From: Candidatus Hodarchaeaceae archaeon
GTDB lineage: Archaea > Hadarchaeota > Hadarchaeia > Hadarchaeales > Hadarchaeaceae
Reading direction: 5' to 3'
NCBI GenBank assembly: GCA_030018135.1
Contig: JASEGJ010000007.1
Coordinates: 1-49,409, forward strand
Length of the DNA: 49,409 nt
Both the position numbers and the translations under genes were made by a program. Position 1 is the stretch's first letter; each line of letters begins with the position of its first letter. Positions 8,562 through 18,179 of this stretch are shown piece after piece. A model generated the notes under the pieces. That model searched no databases and was not told the DNA's origin. It worked only from the letters and a program-made list of their open reading frames with translations.

Positions 8562-8837
8562 TCAACCGCCCCCAACCGGTGGAAATATCGCCACAGAATC
8601 GCCATCGTTAAGCTTGGCCCTTAGATCGACGCCATGTCCATTCAGCAGGATTTTGATGTAGGGTCTGATCTTTTTTTTGTTAGGAAGGAAAAGCTCATCT
8701 TCAAATCTGACGCCGTAGCGCTTAGTGAGTTCGTTTAACAAGTCACCCACGGTCGCGCGCGCCGATATGTCAATAATCAACTCGCGCCCTCCAATGATAT
8801 CTTGGAAAATGCCCCAAGGTTTGACCTTTATCTTCAT
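8562..8837 (-). CDS. MoaD/ThiS-type ubiquitin-like sulfur carrier
   Basis: A small beta-grasp protein (91 aa) ending in PPVGGG. The C-terminal Gly-Gly is the site that an E1-like enzyme adenylates and thiocarboxylates. Such proteins supply sulfur to molybdopterin synthase (MoaD) or tRNA thiolation, or act as ubiquitin-like modifiers (SAMP) in archaea. ATG 8837 is preferred over ATG 8852 because GGTGGGG lies about 6 nt before it. The window has moaA, moaB, moaC, mobB and two moeA genes but no moaE, so a role as MoaD is plausible but not proven. It is cotranscribed with the HD hydrolase. Confidence 0.82.
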   Translation of the reverse strand: MKIKVKPWGIFQDIIGGRELIIDISARATVGDLLNELTKRYGVRFEDELFLPNKKKIRPYIKILLNGHGVDLRAKLNDGDSVAIFPPVGGG

Positions 8838-8952
8838 ATTTTTCCCCACCATCGTTGGTAATAATTTCGATTTAATGCTTTGTATTTCATGCGCATTTTT
8901 ACTTAGCTTAAAAGAAATGCCTTTTCAATCTGAACCATGTCAGACGCTGAGT

Positions 8953-11805
8953 TTAGTCCCCCCAAAAGCGCCTCGTTCGGGCATAAACACGTTCCGCTCG
9001 CAGGATCGCTTTATAAAAATCGCCCTCGTCTTTAAAATCCATTGCAAGTATCCTTGTAGCGGTCCGCGCTCCGATCCCGCGCCCCGCTAACGCAATGATC
9101 GCGCGTTTGCCATAAGTTAAAATAAGGTCCGCAATCTTACGAGCGCGCGTGAACAGCCGTAGCTCAACCTCACCAATGTTCTCTCCGGCCGCACGCTTGC
9201 GAATCACCTTTAGCACCTCGTTATGTTCTTTTGGTAACAAGGTCAACAGCCCTGCACCACATCTGCCACACTTAGGCGACTCTGGTAACCGCCCGATCCG
9301 CGTCAGCACATTCCACGTGCAACAATTCATGCAGAACAACCGCACTCGGCGATTATTCAATCGATGTTTGAGCACACGTATGATCTCCAGCTCCGCGCGT
9401 CTGGGCACTATCAGCTCACCGCTTGTAAGTTCATCGAGTATCGGCCAACCCATCTGCGTTGGTCCCTCGTCCTTCGTTCGAGCAATAGTTGTTAGCTCGA
9501 TTGCTCCCGTTTGGACGAGGCGAGCAACTTCTATGGTTTTTGCCGCATCGAGCTTCTCCAGCATTACCTCACGCATCGCTTCCTCGTGGATTGGCGTTGC
9601 CTCAAACGCCTTGGCCAACCGACGCAAGTTGATGTGCGCGAGATCCGCATCCTTTCTGATCGCGCCAAATCTTTTAGCGACATGCAACAGGCGCCATTTG
9701 AACACAGAGCTATCTTTAAGCGTGAGTTGCAAGATCGGCCCGATGTGTTCTGGTTTAAGCTCTTTGAGCATCTGTCCGAGCAGTTCTGGTGCAGCGTCCA
9801 TCGGGAACCTAAATGCAATTCTATAGGGGTCGGTCTTGACCGCCACGCTCGTGCCGAGCCTCGTCGAAAGTAGTGCTACCAATACCAGCCCAAGCGTTTT
9901 GTTCACGAGCGTTCCAAAACATGCATGCAGGACCACAAATTGCTCATAAATTTCGATCACAAGCTTGTCGCTTGTCGGTATCGGCAGGCCTGCCCTAGCA
10001 TGTTCTTCAAATTGCTTTATGAACCAGTTCGCTGCCGCCTTTGAGATCGGATATTCATCGATTAGCCAACTTGTGATATGCTCCGTCGCATCGCCAGCCT
10101 TGAGTCGTTCAGCAATTTGTGCCCTGACCTTACCCATCTCTTGTGCGACCTCAAATGGCACAGGAATTAGCTCGCCTTCCCAGGCAGGAATTGCGCCGAG
10201 TGGGTCCTCGGCTGGCTCGACGAGCACGCGCTTCTCCTCGGGTTCCACATCGATTACTTGCCAAGTTTCGCCCTTGCAGATAAATGTTGTGCCGGGCTCT
10301 GCGCATGTAGCGACAAATTCCTCATCAAGTGTGCCGATGGACTTGCGGGAGGCGATGTCGTCGATGTGATAGCGCCTAGTATCTGAAATCATCGAGAGAT
10401 TGGTAAAATAATACTCCCAAGCTGGCATGCGGCGCTTAAATTCATTCCCCTCAAGCCAAATCAGTCCCTGGCTATTGAGCTGTTTCAAAACCTCGATCAG
10501 CTTATCATTCGAAAGATTATGATATGGATATGCACGTTTAATCAAAGTGAGAGCGTCGTCAATATCGACCCTGCTTTGGTCAAGCGAAAGCCCAACGAGC
10601 TGATGGGCTAACACATCGAGGGCACTTTCATGGATCCTGCTCGGCTCAAGGGAACCTACCAATGCCCGCCGCGAGATGACTGCAGCTTCCATCGCGTCGT
10701 CTGGGCTAGTCGCAAGTACGATGCCATGTGAAAGTTCACCGACGTGATGGCCTGAACGCCCCACCCGTTGGACGAGACGGGTGACTTGCCGCGGCGACAT
10801 GTACTGGACGACTAGATCGACCGTGCCTATATCTATGCCAAGTTCCATGGAACTGGTGCAGATAAGGCATTTAAGCTGTTCATTGCGAAAGCCCTCCTCC
10901 GCCGCGATGCGCACCTCCTTCGCCAAAGAGCCGTGGTGCACACCGATCGGAAGACGAGCGTCCAAAAGCCTCAGACGTGAGCCCAAAATCTCCGCCGCTT
11001 CTCGCGTGTTCACAAAAGTTAGCGTTGAGCCATGTTTATTCATCAGTTCGCGAATGCGCCGTAGCCTGGCAACCATAGTTGGCTCAGCGAAAATTCTATC
11101 GGCTAATTCAGCATCTTCTCTTTTTGGCACTGGGCTCTCCACATGTAACTTCATTCCTTTTGCGACTGAGGCATCGACGATCTCTACATTGCGATCGGCA
11201 CCGACGAGAAATTGTGCTACCACAGAAGGGCTGCCGATGGTTGCAGATAGCCCGATACGTTGGAACTCACCAGCCAGCCTGCTTAATAGCTCGAGCCCAA
11301 CGGCCAACTGTGTACCGCGCTCGTCCTCCGCGAACTCGTGAACTTCATCGATGATTGCCCATCGCACCAATTTCAGGTGTTCACGGATGCGCCTGCCGGG
11401 TAGGATGGCCTGGAGGGTTTCGGGTGTGGTGATGAGCATATCGGGCGGTCTTTCAACTTGCTTCTGTCGCTCGCTCACGGAGGTGTCACCGTGCCTGACG
11501 AGGATACGTAGCCCTAGCTGGTCGCCCCAACGCTCCAAGCGAATCAACATGTCTCGATTGAGGGCCCGAAGCGGGGCGATATACAATATCTTGATACCCG
11601 GCTGCCACTCTCGCGAGAGGTACATGCTGAAAACCGGCAGCAGTGCAGCCTCCGTCTTCCCCGTGCCAGTCGGTGCGATGAGCAACACATGTTTGCCGGA
11701 GAGTATCTCGGGAATTGCTAATTCCTGCGGTTTAGTTGGTTCGCCCAGCCCGAACTCTTTTATGGCCCCCACCACCGGCTCGCACAGCATTTTAAACATG
11801 TTCAT
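8953..11805 (-). CDS. lhr: Lhr-type superfamily 2 DEAD/DEAH helicase
   Basis: A large ATP-dependent 3'-5' helicase (950 aa) of the Lhr family, thought to act on replication or repair intermediates and perhaps RNA. The Walker A motif APTGTGKT lies near residue 47, the DEVH box (IIDEVHEF) near 155, motif III is LSATIG, and motif VI is in QRVGRSGHH. The long C-terminal half contains the winged-helix and Lhr-specific domains, a CxxC/CxxC zinc element, and a terminal helix-hairpin-helix-like stretch (LAGRGIGARTATRIL). ATG 11805 is preferred, with GGTGA just upstream; GTG 11814 is possible. It is divergent from topA-mre11-rad50, which fits a DNA repair role. Confidence 0.9.
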   Translation of the reverse strand: MNMFKMLCEPVVGAIKEFGLGEPTKPQELAIPEILSGKHVLLIAPTGTGKTEAALLPVFSMYLSREWQPGIKILYIAPLRALNRDMLIRLERWGDQLGLRILVRHGDTSVSERQKQVERPPDMLITTPETLQAILPGRRIREHLKLVRWAIIDEVHEFAEDERGTQLAVGLELLSRLAGEFQRIGLSATIGSPSVVAQFLVGADRNVEIVDASVAKGMKLHVESPVPKREDAELADRIFAEPTMVARLRRIRELMNKHGSTLTFVNTREAAEILGSRLRLLDARLPIGVHHGSLAKEVRIAAEEGFRNEQLKCLICTSSMELGIDIGTVDLVVQYMSPRQVTRLVQRVGRSGHHVGELSHGIVLATSPDDAMEAAVISRRALVGSLEPSRIHESALDVLAHQLVGLSLDQSRVDIDDALTLIKRAYPYHNLSNDKLIEVLKQLNSQGLIWLEGNEFKRRMPAWEYYFTNLSMISDTRRYHIDDIASRKSIGTLDEEFVATCAEPGTTFICKGETWQVIDVEPEEKRVLVEPAEDPLGAIPAWEGELIPVPFEVAQEMGKVRAQIAERLKAGDATEHITSWLIDEYPISKAAANWFIKQFEEHARAGLPIPTSDKLVIEIYEQFVVLHACFGTLVNKTLGLVLVALLSTRLGTSVAVKTDPYRIAFRFPMDAAPELLGQMLKELKPEHIGPILQLTLKDSSVFKWRLLHVAKRFGAIRKDADLAHINLRRLAKAFEATPIHEEAMREVMLEKLDAAKTIEVARLVQTGAIELTTIARTKDEGPTQMGWPILDELTSGELIVPRRAELEIIRVLKHRLNNRRVRLFCMNCCTWNVLTRIGRLPESPKCGRCGAGLLTLLPKEHNEVLKVIRKRAAGENIGEVELRLFTRARKIADLILTYGKRAIIALAGRGIGARTATRILAMDFKDEGDFYKAILRAERVYARTRRFWGD

Positions 11806-11854
11806 TAAAATCACCGAAAATTTGATTACTTTCGGCGCGCTCTGTGCTTAAGCA

Positions 11855-11866
11855 ATTTATATTGGA
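11855..11866. promoter_or_regulatory. TATA element between lhr and topA
   Basis: CAATTTATATTG is nearly self-complementary. On the plus strand it is about 55 nt before the topA ATG, and on the minus strand about 50 nt before the lhr ATG. It could serve both genes, each with a leader of about 25-30 nt carrying a Shine-Dalgarno site. This is inferred from position only. Confidence 0.4.
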
Positions 11867-11912
11867 CCTTTCATTTAAGTTCGGTGAGTGCTTACGCTTT
11901 CAAGGTGAAGAA

Positions 11913-14021
11913 ATGGGAAAAACTCTTATCATATGCGAGAAGCCGAGTTCAGCTGCAAAGATCGCGGCGGCCCTCGCCAAGAAAAAACCTAAGAAACAGG
12001 AGCTCAATGGCGTACCCTACTATGAGCTCGAACTCGACGGCAAGCGAATGTTCGTCGCCCCGGCATTGGGCCACCTATTTACGCTTAAAAATGTAAAGCC
12101 GATGCACGATTACCCGGTTTATGACGTAGACTGGGTGCCGACGTACGAAGTCAATCGTAGGGCTGAACGCGCTAGAGCTTTCGTTGAGGCAATCCGCGAG
12201 CTGGCTAAAGACGCCGATGAGTTCATCAGTGCCACCGACTACGATGTCGAGGGCGCAGTGATCGGGTATAACGTGCTCAGGTTCCTTTGCGATGAAAAAG
12301 CCGTGTCTCGCGCCAAACGAATGAAGTTCTCTGCCCTGACAACATCCGACCTCCGCCAGGCATATGAAAATCTTCTCCCGCGTTTGGATTTGGAACTCGT
12401 TGATTCCGGCATCGCTCGCCATGTGCTTGACTGGTATTGGGGAATGAATGTTTCAAAAGCGATGAGCGCTGCGGTGGAGGCCGCTCATAAACGATTTGCC
12501 AAGCTATCGACGGGGCGTGTGCAGACCCCCATGTTAAAAATTTTGGTCGAACGCGAACGTGAGATAAAGGCATTCAAGCCCGAACCATTTTGGGTCGTCA
12601 GCCTGCTCTTTGAGATAGAGGGGCGAGAAATCATTGCGGAACATGCGACACCGCGCTTCTTCAACAAGGCGGAAGCCGGGAAAGTTAGAGACTCATGTCA
12701 GGGTAAGCAAGCCCGAGTTTCGGCGATCCAAACGCGACAATATAGACAACCCCCGCCAGCGCCGTTTGATCTCGGCGTCCTGCAGTCGGAGGCCTACCGC
12801 TGTTTTGGTTACACGCCTATGCGAACGCAACAACTAGCTCAATTTCTCTATGACGCAGCCTTGATCAGCTATCCGCGCACCTCTAGCCAAAAGTTGCCGC
12901 CTTCCATTGGTTATGCCGAGATTATCGAGCGGCTTGGCAAGATCTCAAAGCAGTACAAGAAATTGGCTGACAGTTTGTTGGAGTTGCCCGAGTTATCACC
13001 GAACGAGGGCGGGAAAACGGACCCGGCACATCCGGCGATCTATCCAACTGGGGAGAAACCTGAGAAACTCTCTGGCCCGCAACAGAAATTGTATGACCTC
13101 ATTGTTAGGCGCTACTTCTCGGTTTTTGGCAAGCCCGCGCTTAAGGAAAGCGTTCGCGTTGAACTCGATGTTGGTGGGCAGCCCTTCTACCTCCGCGGTC
13201 GCCGCATCATAGACGATGGCTGGCTGATGTATTATGGCCCCTACGGCGCGACTGAAGAGATAACCCTGCCATTGCTCTCCGAAGGGCAAGTGCTGATGCC
13301 AAAGAAATTGCTATTTGATGAAAAGGAAACTCAGCCACCGCCGCGCTACAATCCAGCGTCAATCATAAAAGAAATGGAAAAACGAAATCTTGGGACAAAG
13401 GCAACGCGCGCGCCCATCCTCCAAAATGTTTACAATCGAGGCTACATCATGGGTAATCAAATCAGGGTGACGGAACTTGGTATGGGTGTCGTGGATGCGC
13501 TCAGTGAACACTGCCCCGAAATAATCAGCGAGGAGCTAACCGCGCATTTCGAGCAAGAGATGGAGGCTATCCAGCAGGGTAAGCGCAATAAGGATGAGGT
13601 AATTGCCAAAGCTAGGGCCAAACTTAATGAAATTTTAAAGAAATTCAAGCAACATCAGCTTGAGATAGGCAAGGGGCTTGGTGAGGCGTTCAGGCAAACG
13701 AAACAGAAGCAAAGGGTCCTCGGCACATGTCAAAAATGCGGCGGTCAACTAAAGATCGTCGTCTCGCGTCGCACGCACAAGCGTTTCGCGGGTTGTTCAA
13801 ACTACTCCGAGGGATGCAGAAATTCTTTCCCGCTACCACAATTCGGCATGATCATGTCCATGGATAAAACGTGTGAGCAATGCGGCACACCGATGATTCA
13901 AGTAAACCGCCAAGGGACGCGTCCTTATCGCATGTGTCTCGACCCAAAGTGTCCCAGCAAAAAGGACTGGGGGAAGAAAAAAGCCGATGTGGTGCGGGCT
14001 CAGGGGGAAGAGGCAAGTTGA
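11913..14021 (+). CDS. topA: Archaeal type IA DNA topoisomerase
   Basis: A DNA topoisomerase I (702 aa), which relaxes negative supercoils or decatenates DNA through a 5'-phosphotyrosine link. The TOPRIM domain starts with IICEKPSSA (catalytic Glu) and has SATDYDVEG as its acidic motif. The active-site Tyr is residue 320 in SYPRTSS. The C-terminus carries two zinc-ribbon modules (CQKC with a later Cys pair, and CEQC with CLDPKC). ATG 11913 is preferred over upstream ATGs because AAGGTGA lies 4-5 nt before it and the TOPRIM motif follows at once. Its stop overlaps the mre11 start by 4 nt, so it heads a topA-mre11-rad50 operon. Confidence 0.93.
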   Translation: MGKTLIICEKPSSAAKIAAALAKKKPKKQELNGVPYYELELDGKRMFVAPALGHLFTLKNVKPMHDYPVYDVDWVPTYEVNRRAERARAFVEAIRELAKDADEFISATDYDVEGAVIGYNVLRFLCDEKAVSRAKRMKFSALTTSDLRQAYENLLPRLDLELVDSGIARHVLDWYWGMNVSKAMSAAVEAAHKRFAKLSTGRVQTPMLKILVEREREIKAFKPEPFWVVSLLFEIEGREIIAEHATPRFFNKAEAGKVRDSCQGKQARVSAIQTRQYRQPPPAPFDLGVLQSEAYRCFGYTPMRTQQLAQFLYDAALISYPRTSSQKLPPSIGYAEIIERLGKISKQYKKLADSLLELPELSPNEGGKTDPAHPAIYPTGEKPEKLSGPQQKLYDLIVRRYFSVFGKPALKESVRVELDVGGQPFYLRGRRIIDDGWLMYYGPYGATEEITLPLLSEGQVLMPKKLLFDEKETQPPPRYNPASIIKEMEKRNLGTKATRAPILQNVYNRGYIMGNQIRVTELGMGVVDALSEHCPEIISEELTAHFEQEMEAIQQGKRNKDEVIAKARAKLNEILKKFKQHQLEIGKGLGEAFRQTKQKQRVLGTCQKCGGQLKIVVSRRTHKRFAGCSNYSEGCRNSFPLPQFGMIMSMDKTCEQCGTPMIQVNRQGTRPYRMCLDPKCPSKKDWGKKKADVVRAQGEEAS

Positions 14022-15307
14022 AAATCGCCGTTATTTCTGATACGCATCTCGGAGCTAAGTGGGGTACTCCTCGTGAGCAAGATTCTTTTGATCAGGCACG
14101 AGAAGCAATCGAACGTGCGCTCGAGCTTGGTGCCCAACTCATTCTCATCTTAGGTGACATCTTCGATACGCGGATACCCCGCCAAGAGATCTGGCCCCAG
14201 GCTATGCGAATTTTAGCATTGGCACTGGCGCGAGAGCAAGGCGAGATAAGACTCAGCAAGGTAATCGACAAGAATCCGGAGGACATCTCCGCCGTAGCCC
14301 TCCAGGGGTCGCCAATTGTAGCTCTACATGGAAATCATGAGCGCCGCGTCAGAGGTCTCATGAACCCGGTTGAGGCCCTTGAGGCGGCGGGGTTCCTTAT
14401 CCACCTGCACCAAAATGTTTTGGTCTTCGAAACACCTGCCGGCGACATAGCCATTCATGGGATGAGCAACGTACCCGAGAGGCACGCGAAAAATGTCCTT
14501 AGCACTTGGAACCCAAAACCCGTAAATGGTGCGTTTAACATCCTCATGCTCCACCAAGCAGTTGGGCAATACGTTTTTTCAAGTGAGGAGTGCCCGACAC
14601 TTGATCTTTCCGACCTGCCGTTAGGCTTCGATCTCTACCTGTGTGGGCACATGCATTATCATGCTGAAGCAGCTGCACATGGCAAGTCGCTACTGTTCCC
14701 TGGCAGCACCGAACGCACGCAGCTCTTGCCCATTGAGGCTCAAGTGCCCAAGGGTTTCTACATGCTATACATTGATGATGGGCTGCGCTATGAGTTCGTC
14801 GAGCTCCAACGGACGCGCGACTTTTATTATGAGGAGATGATTTTCGATGGTGTGGGCATATCTCAGCTGAATGCAGCGGTCAGGGAAAAACTGCAAGAAC
14901 TGCTGGGGAAACCGAGGCGCAATCCCGACAAACTTCCTCTGATAAGGCTTAGGCTCCGCGGCACCCTTGCTAAAGATGCGTCGCGGGGTGAATTCGATCA
15001 TGAAGCTATAATCCAGGAATTTTCGGATAATGCGTCGGTGACAATAAGCAAGGACGACCTCATCGCGCCAGGATTGGAGGAAAAAATGCGGTTCCTGCGC
15101 GAGTTACGTGAGCATCGGCTACCCGTGGATGAAATGGCAATGCGACTGCTCGACGCAAATCTCCGCGATGTTGGGTACGATCAAGTACTCGATTTTCGAG
15201 TGCTCTATGACCTCCTCATCGAAGACAGAACCGAGGAGGCGCTCGACAAGGTGTTTGAAGTTGTGGAAAGATTGGTAGAGGCCGAACTCAAGGGGCGAAA
15301 GCAGTGA
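14018..15307 (+). CDS. mre11: DNA double-strand break repair nuclease Mre11
   Basis: The Mn-dependent nuclease of the Mre11-Rad50 complex (429 aa), which trims DNA ends before homologous recombination. All phosphoesterase motifs are visible: ISDTHLG (residues 6-12), LGDIFDTR, GNHE, LMLHQ and GHMH. The TTG start at 14018 overlaps the topA stop in a TTGA tetranucleotide. It is preceded by a purine-rich GGGGGAAGAGG, and Met-Lys-Ile-Ala at the start matches the family. The stop overlaps the rad50 GTG by 4 nt. Archaeal mre11-rad50 usually sits with herA and nurA; neither is present here. Confidence 0.94.
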   Translation: MKIAVISDTHLGAKWGTPREQDSFDQAREAIERALELGAQLILILGDIFDTRIPRQEIWPQAMRILALALAREQGEIRLSKVIDKNPEDISAVALQGSPIVALHGNHERRVRGLMNPVEALEAAGFLIHLHQNVLVFETPAGDIAIHGMSNVPERHAKNVLSTWNPKPVNGAFNILMLHQAVGQYVFSSEECPTLDLSDLPLGFDLYLCGHMHYHAEAAAHGKSLLFPGSTERTQLLPIEAQVPKGFYMLYIDDGLRYEFVELQRTRDFYYEEMIFDGVGISQLNAAVREKLQELLGKPRRNPDKLPLIRLRLRGTLAKDASRGEFDHEAIIQEFSDNASVTISKDDLIAPGLEEKMRFLRELREHRLPVDEMAMRLLDANLRDVGYDQVLDFRVLYDLLIEDRTEEALDKVFEVVERLVEAELKGRKQ

Positions 15308-17700
15308 TAACACATGTCAAGCTAAAGCAATGGAAGACCCACCTCCAGAGTAATTTGCAATTCGGCGAAGGTACAAACGCCCTCGTGGGGATGATGGGGG
15401 CTGGAAAGTCGGCCGTGCTGGAGGCTGTCGCATATGCGCTCTTTGGCACGTTGCCGAGGGTGCAGACGCGCCGCATAAAACTCGACGACCTTATCATGAA
15501 CAGGCCGAGGCCAATGGACTCGGCTGAGGTTGAGGTTGGCTTTGTCGCTCCCGATGGTGATGAGTACATAGTTAAACGCATCATAGAGCGAGGAAGCGGC
15601 ACAACGTTCTCAGAGCTGCGGAAGGCGAACGGCGAACTCATCGAGAGCCCAAGTGCGACTCGCGTGAGTGAGATGATTCAATCGCTCCTTAAGCTTGATT
15701 ACGACCTTTTTGAACGGGCGATTTACTCCGAGCAAAATCGTCTCGATTATTTCCTGATCCTGCCACGGGGCAAGCGGATGGAGAGCATCGATGAGTTATT
15801 GGGCATAGATAAGCTAGAACTCGCACGAAAGAACATGGGTAATTTGGCGTACCGCGTAAATGGTCGAATTGATGACCGCCAAGCGGCGTTAAACCAGCTC
15901 AAGCAAGATGCAATACTTGCCACATTGCCAGCCCTAGAGCAAGGGTTAAAAGAAATAGAATTATCAAAGCAGGAAGTTCAAGCACGGCTTGGGCAACTGC
16001 AGCCCGAGCTGGATGCCGTCCAAACGCAACTCCAGCGACTGCGCGAGATGGAGCAAAAATCGATACAATTGGATAAATCACTTGGCGAGCTTGAGGGGGC
16101 GGTAAGCGCTATCAAACATCAGTTGGATCAAATCAAGGGCAAGCTTGGGGCGGCCGTTGGAGTTGAGCATGAAGAGCTTCAACAGCAGGTCGCGGATCTT
16201 GAGCAGGCTTGCAACGAGGCTTTTAGTAATGTGGATGTGCTTAATTCTAAGCTCACTATTAGCAGCTCAAGGGTCCGTGAACTGGAAACAAAGATAGGGA
16301 TGTTTCAGGATAGATTGGAAAAGCTTTCGAGCGAAATCGCGCGACTGCATAAATCTCGTAAAGAGCTGGAGCAGTTGAAGCTTCAAGAGGTGATCAGACT
16401 CATTGAAGAGCTTCAGATAAATATTCGAAGCACTGGCGATGAGCTAGCTGCTTGTCGCGCGCGGATGCAAGACCTACAGCAAACATTAAATGAACTCGCG
16501 GCAGCTGGCCCGACTTGTCCAGTTTGCGATAGCCCACTGTCGGAGGATAAAAAACAAAATTTGTTTAAAGAACGTGAGCGCCAACTCGAGGCGCAGCACA
16601 AACAAGCTACCCAGCTGGAAACGCTTCTATCTAAATTGAACGAAGATCTACAGCGGAGACTTGAACTTCAGAGGCGTGCGCTATTGCTCGCAAAGGAGGT
16701 AGAGGACCTTCCAACACTCGAGGCTGAGCACTCACAACTCGAGCAGCAGCTTCGAAGCTTGGAGGGGGAGCTCACAAGCGTTCGCGCGGAGGTAGAAAAA
16801 CTTCGCTCCGATGTTGACAGTTCTCGCCAAAAGGCCGAGAGGCTGCGGGAGCAACTCCTTAAGGCCAAGCAAACATTGCAATTGCGGCTGGACCTCAACC
16901 AACTTGAGTTAAAACATAAACAGAAACTCGCAGGGAGCTTGCGGATACAGCGTGAACTCTGGCAACTGAGGCGAACCTACGATGAAGCCCAGGTTAGGGC
17001 ACTCGAAAAGCGATTCGAGGAACTAATTCGAGCGCATGAACACCTTAAAACAGAGCTTATTGGTAAGGAGCAAGTCATCGCGGAGAGGCGAAAGCTAGTA
17101 GAGAATATTCGGGAAAAACAGACCACTTTAACGCGTTACGAGGTTGAACTCAAGTTCCTTCAGCAGGTATTAGGAGCGATTCAGACGATTCAAACCGCTT
17201 TAACTAGAACACAGACAACATTGCGCCGCGATTTCATCGAGGCGGTGAATGGGGCAATGAACGAGCTATGGGAAGACATTTATCCCTATGGCGATTTTAC
17301 GGGCATCAGGCTCGCTGTCGAAGGAGGGGAGCGCGGAGACTACGTGCTTCAGTTGCGCGATAGGCTTGGCAACTGGATTCCCGTGGAGGGTATCGCGAGC
17401 GGAGGCGAGCGAACGTGCGCCTGTTTGGCATTGAGGATAGCATTCGCAGTCGTCCTGGCGCCTGCATTGAGCTGGTTGGTGCTCGATGAGCCCACGCACA
17501 ACCTCGATGTAGAGGGTATTCAAGAATTAGCGACCGCGTTGCGCGAACGCGTACCGGAAATAGTCCGCCAGGTACTGCTTATAACCCACGAGGAGCGCCT
17601 GGAGGCTGCGGTGAGCGGCTATCTGTACCGCTTTTCGCGTGACAAGGACGCTGACCAACCAACAAAGATCGAACAGGTAGCGCTACCGGAGTTAGATTAA
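15304..17700 (+). CDS. rad50: DNA double-strand break repair ATPase Rad50
   Basis: An SMC-like ATPase (798 aa), somewhat short for Rad50, partner of Mre11. Walker A is GMMGAGKS (residues 29-36). Two long coiled coils flank a zinc hook CPVC (Cys 405, Cys 408). The ABC signature ASGGERTC lies near residue 700, and Walker B is LVLDEPTHNLD. The GTG start overlaps the mre11 stop by 4 nt. The gene ends within a TTAA that is also read as the stop of the converging minus-strand gene. All catalytic elements look intact. Confidence 0.95.
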   Translation: MITHVKLKQWKTHLQSNLQFGEGTNALVGMMGAGKSAVLEAVAYALFGTLPRVQTRRIKLDDLIMNRPRPMDSAEVEVGFVAPDGDEYIVKRIIERGSGTTFSELRKANGELIESPSATRVSEMIQSLLKLDYDLFERAIYSEQNRLDYFLILPRGKRMESIDELLGIDKLELARKNMGNLAYRVNGRIDDRQAALNQLKQDAILATLPALEQGLKEIELSKQEVQARLGQLQPELDAVQTQLQRLREMEQKSIQLDKSLGELEGAVSAIKHQLDQIKGKLGAAVGVEHEELQQQVADLEQACNEAFSNVDVLNSKLTISSSRVRELETKIGMFQDRLEKLSSEIARLHKSRKELEQLKLQEVIRLIEELQINIRSTGDELAACRARMQDLQQTLNELAAAGPTCPVCDSPLSEDKKQNLFKERERQLEAQHKQATQLETLLSKLNEDLQRRLELQRRALLLAKEVEDLPTLEAEHSQLEQQLRSLEGELTSVRAEVEKLRSDVDSSRQKAERLREQLLKAKQTLQLRLDLNQLELKHKQKLAGSLRIQRELWQLRRTYDEAQVRALEKRFEELIRAHEHLKTELIGKEQVIAERRKLVENIREKQTTLTRYEVELKFLQQVLGAIQTIQTALTRTQTTLRRDFIEAVNGAMNELWEDIYPYGDFTGIRLAVEGGERGDYVLQLRDRLGNWIPVEGIASGGERTCACLALRIAFAVVLAPALSWLVLDEPTHNLDVEGIQELATALRERVPEIVRQVLLITHEERLEAAVSGYLYRFSRDKDADQPTKIEQVALPELD

Positions 17701-18179
17701 GAGATTTGGAAAAGTTTTACAGTTGCCTCAACTACCACGTTTTCCCCGCCAGCCTTTGTAATGGATATCCGACCCAATCGAATGAACTGTCTGCTTGTTT
17801 CGCTCGAGTTTTCAGGGCAAACGAGCTCCCAAGTCCTTTGACCGTGTCTCAAAGAGATGGAGACTACAAAATCGTGCGGGCGGAGGTAGTCGATCGCAGC
17901 AAACATCTGCGAACGCAGGTGGTCGCCGGGCACGACCGGATTTTCAAGCACGAGGTTGTCAGCGGCGGCTTTCAAAAAGCTTACCGTATATGGTTCAACC
18001 CAAGCCGTCTCAACCGCCTTATAGAGGTGCTCGCACTTGAGTTCAAGCTGTCTGTCCACGGCGGCTTGGAGCGGTCGTAGGGTGTAGGCGTGCATGAGCA
18101 CAGCACCTAGGACAAGCAAGACGAACATAAAGACCATCGCGAGCACATCCGCGATGCCGCGTACACCTAGGCGTACCAT
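17697..18179 (-). CDS. Pilin-like exported protein with N-terminal hydrophobic helix
   Basis: An unrecognised 160-residue protein. It starts MVRLGVRGIADVLA, then a hydrophobic helix (about residues 10-30), then a soluble domain with few hallmarks. The Arg-Gly-Ile junction followed by a membrane helix resembles an archaeal type IV pilin or archaellin-type signal, so it may be a minor pilin. ATG 18179 is preferred because it puts the hydrophobic segment at the very N-terminus. It overlaps the end of the upstream gene by 13 nt and is the last of four similar genes read together. Its stop shares a TTAA with that of rad50. Confidence 0.65.
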   Translation of the reverse strand: MVRLGVRGIADVLAMVFMFVLLVLGAVLMHAYTLRPLQAAVDRQLELKCEHLYKAVETAWVEPYTVSFLKAAADNLVLENPVVPGDHLRSQMFAAIDYLRPHDFVVSISLRHGQRTWELVCPENSSETSRQFIRLGRISITKAGGENVVVEATVKLFQIS

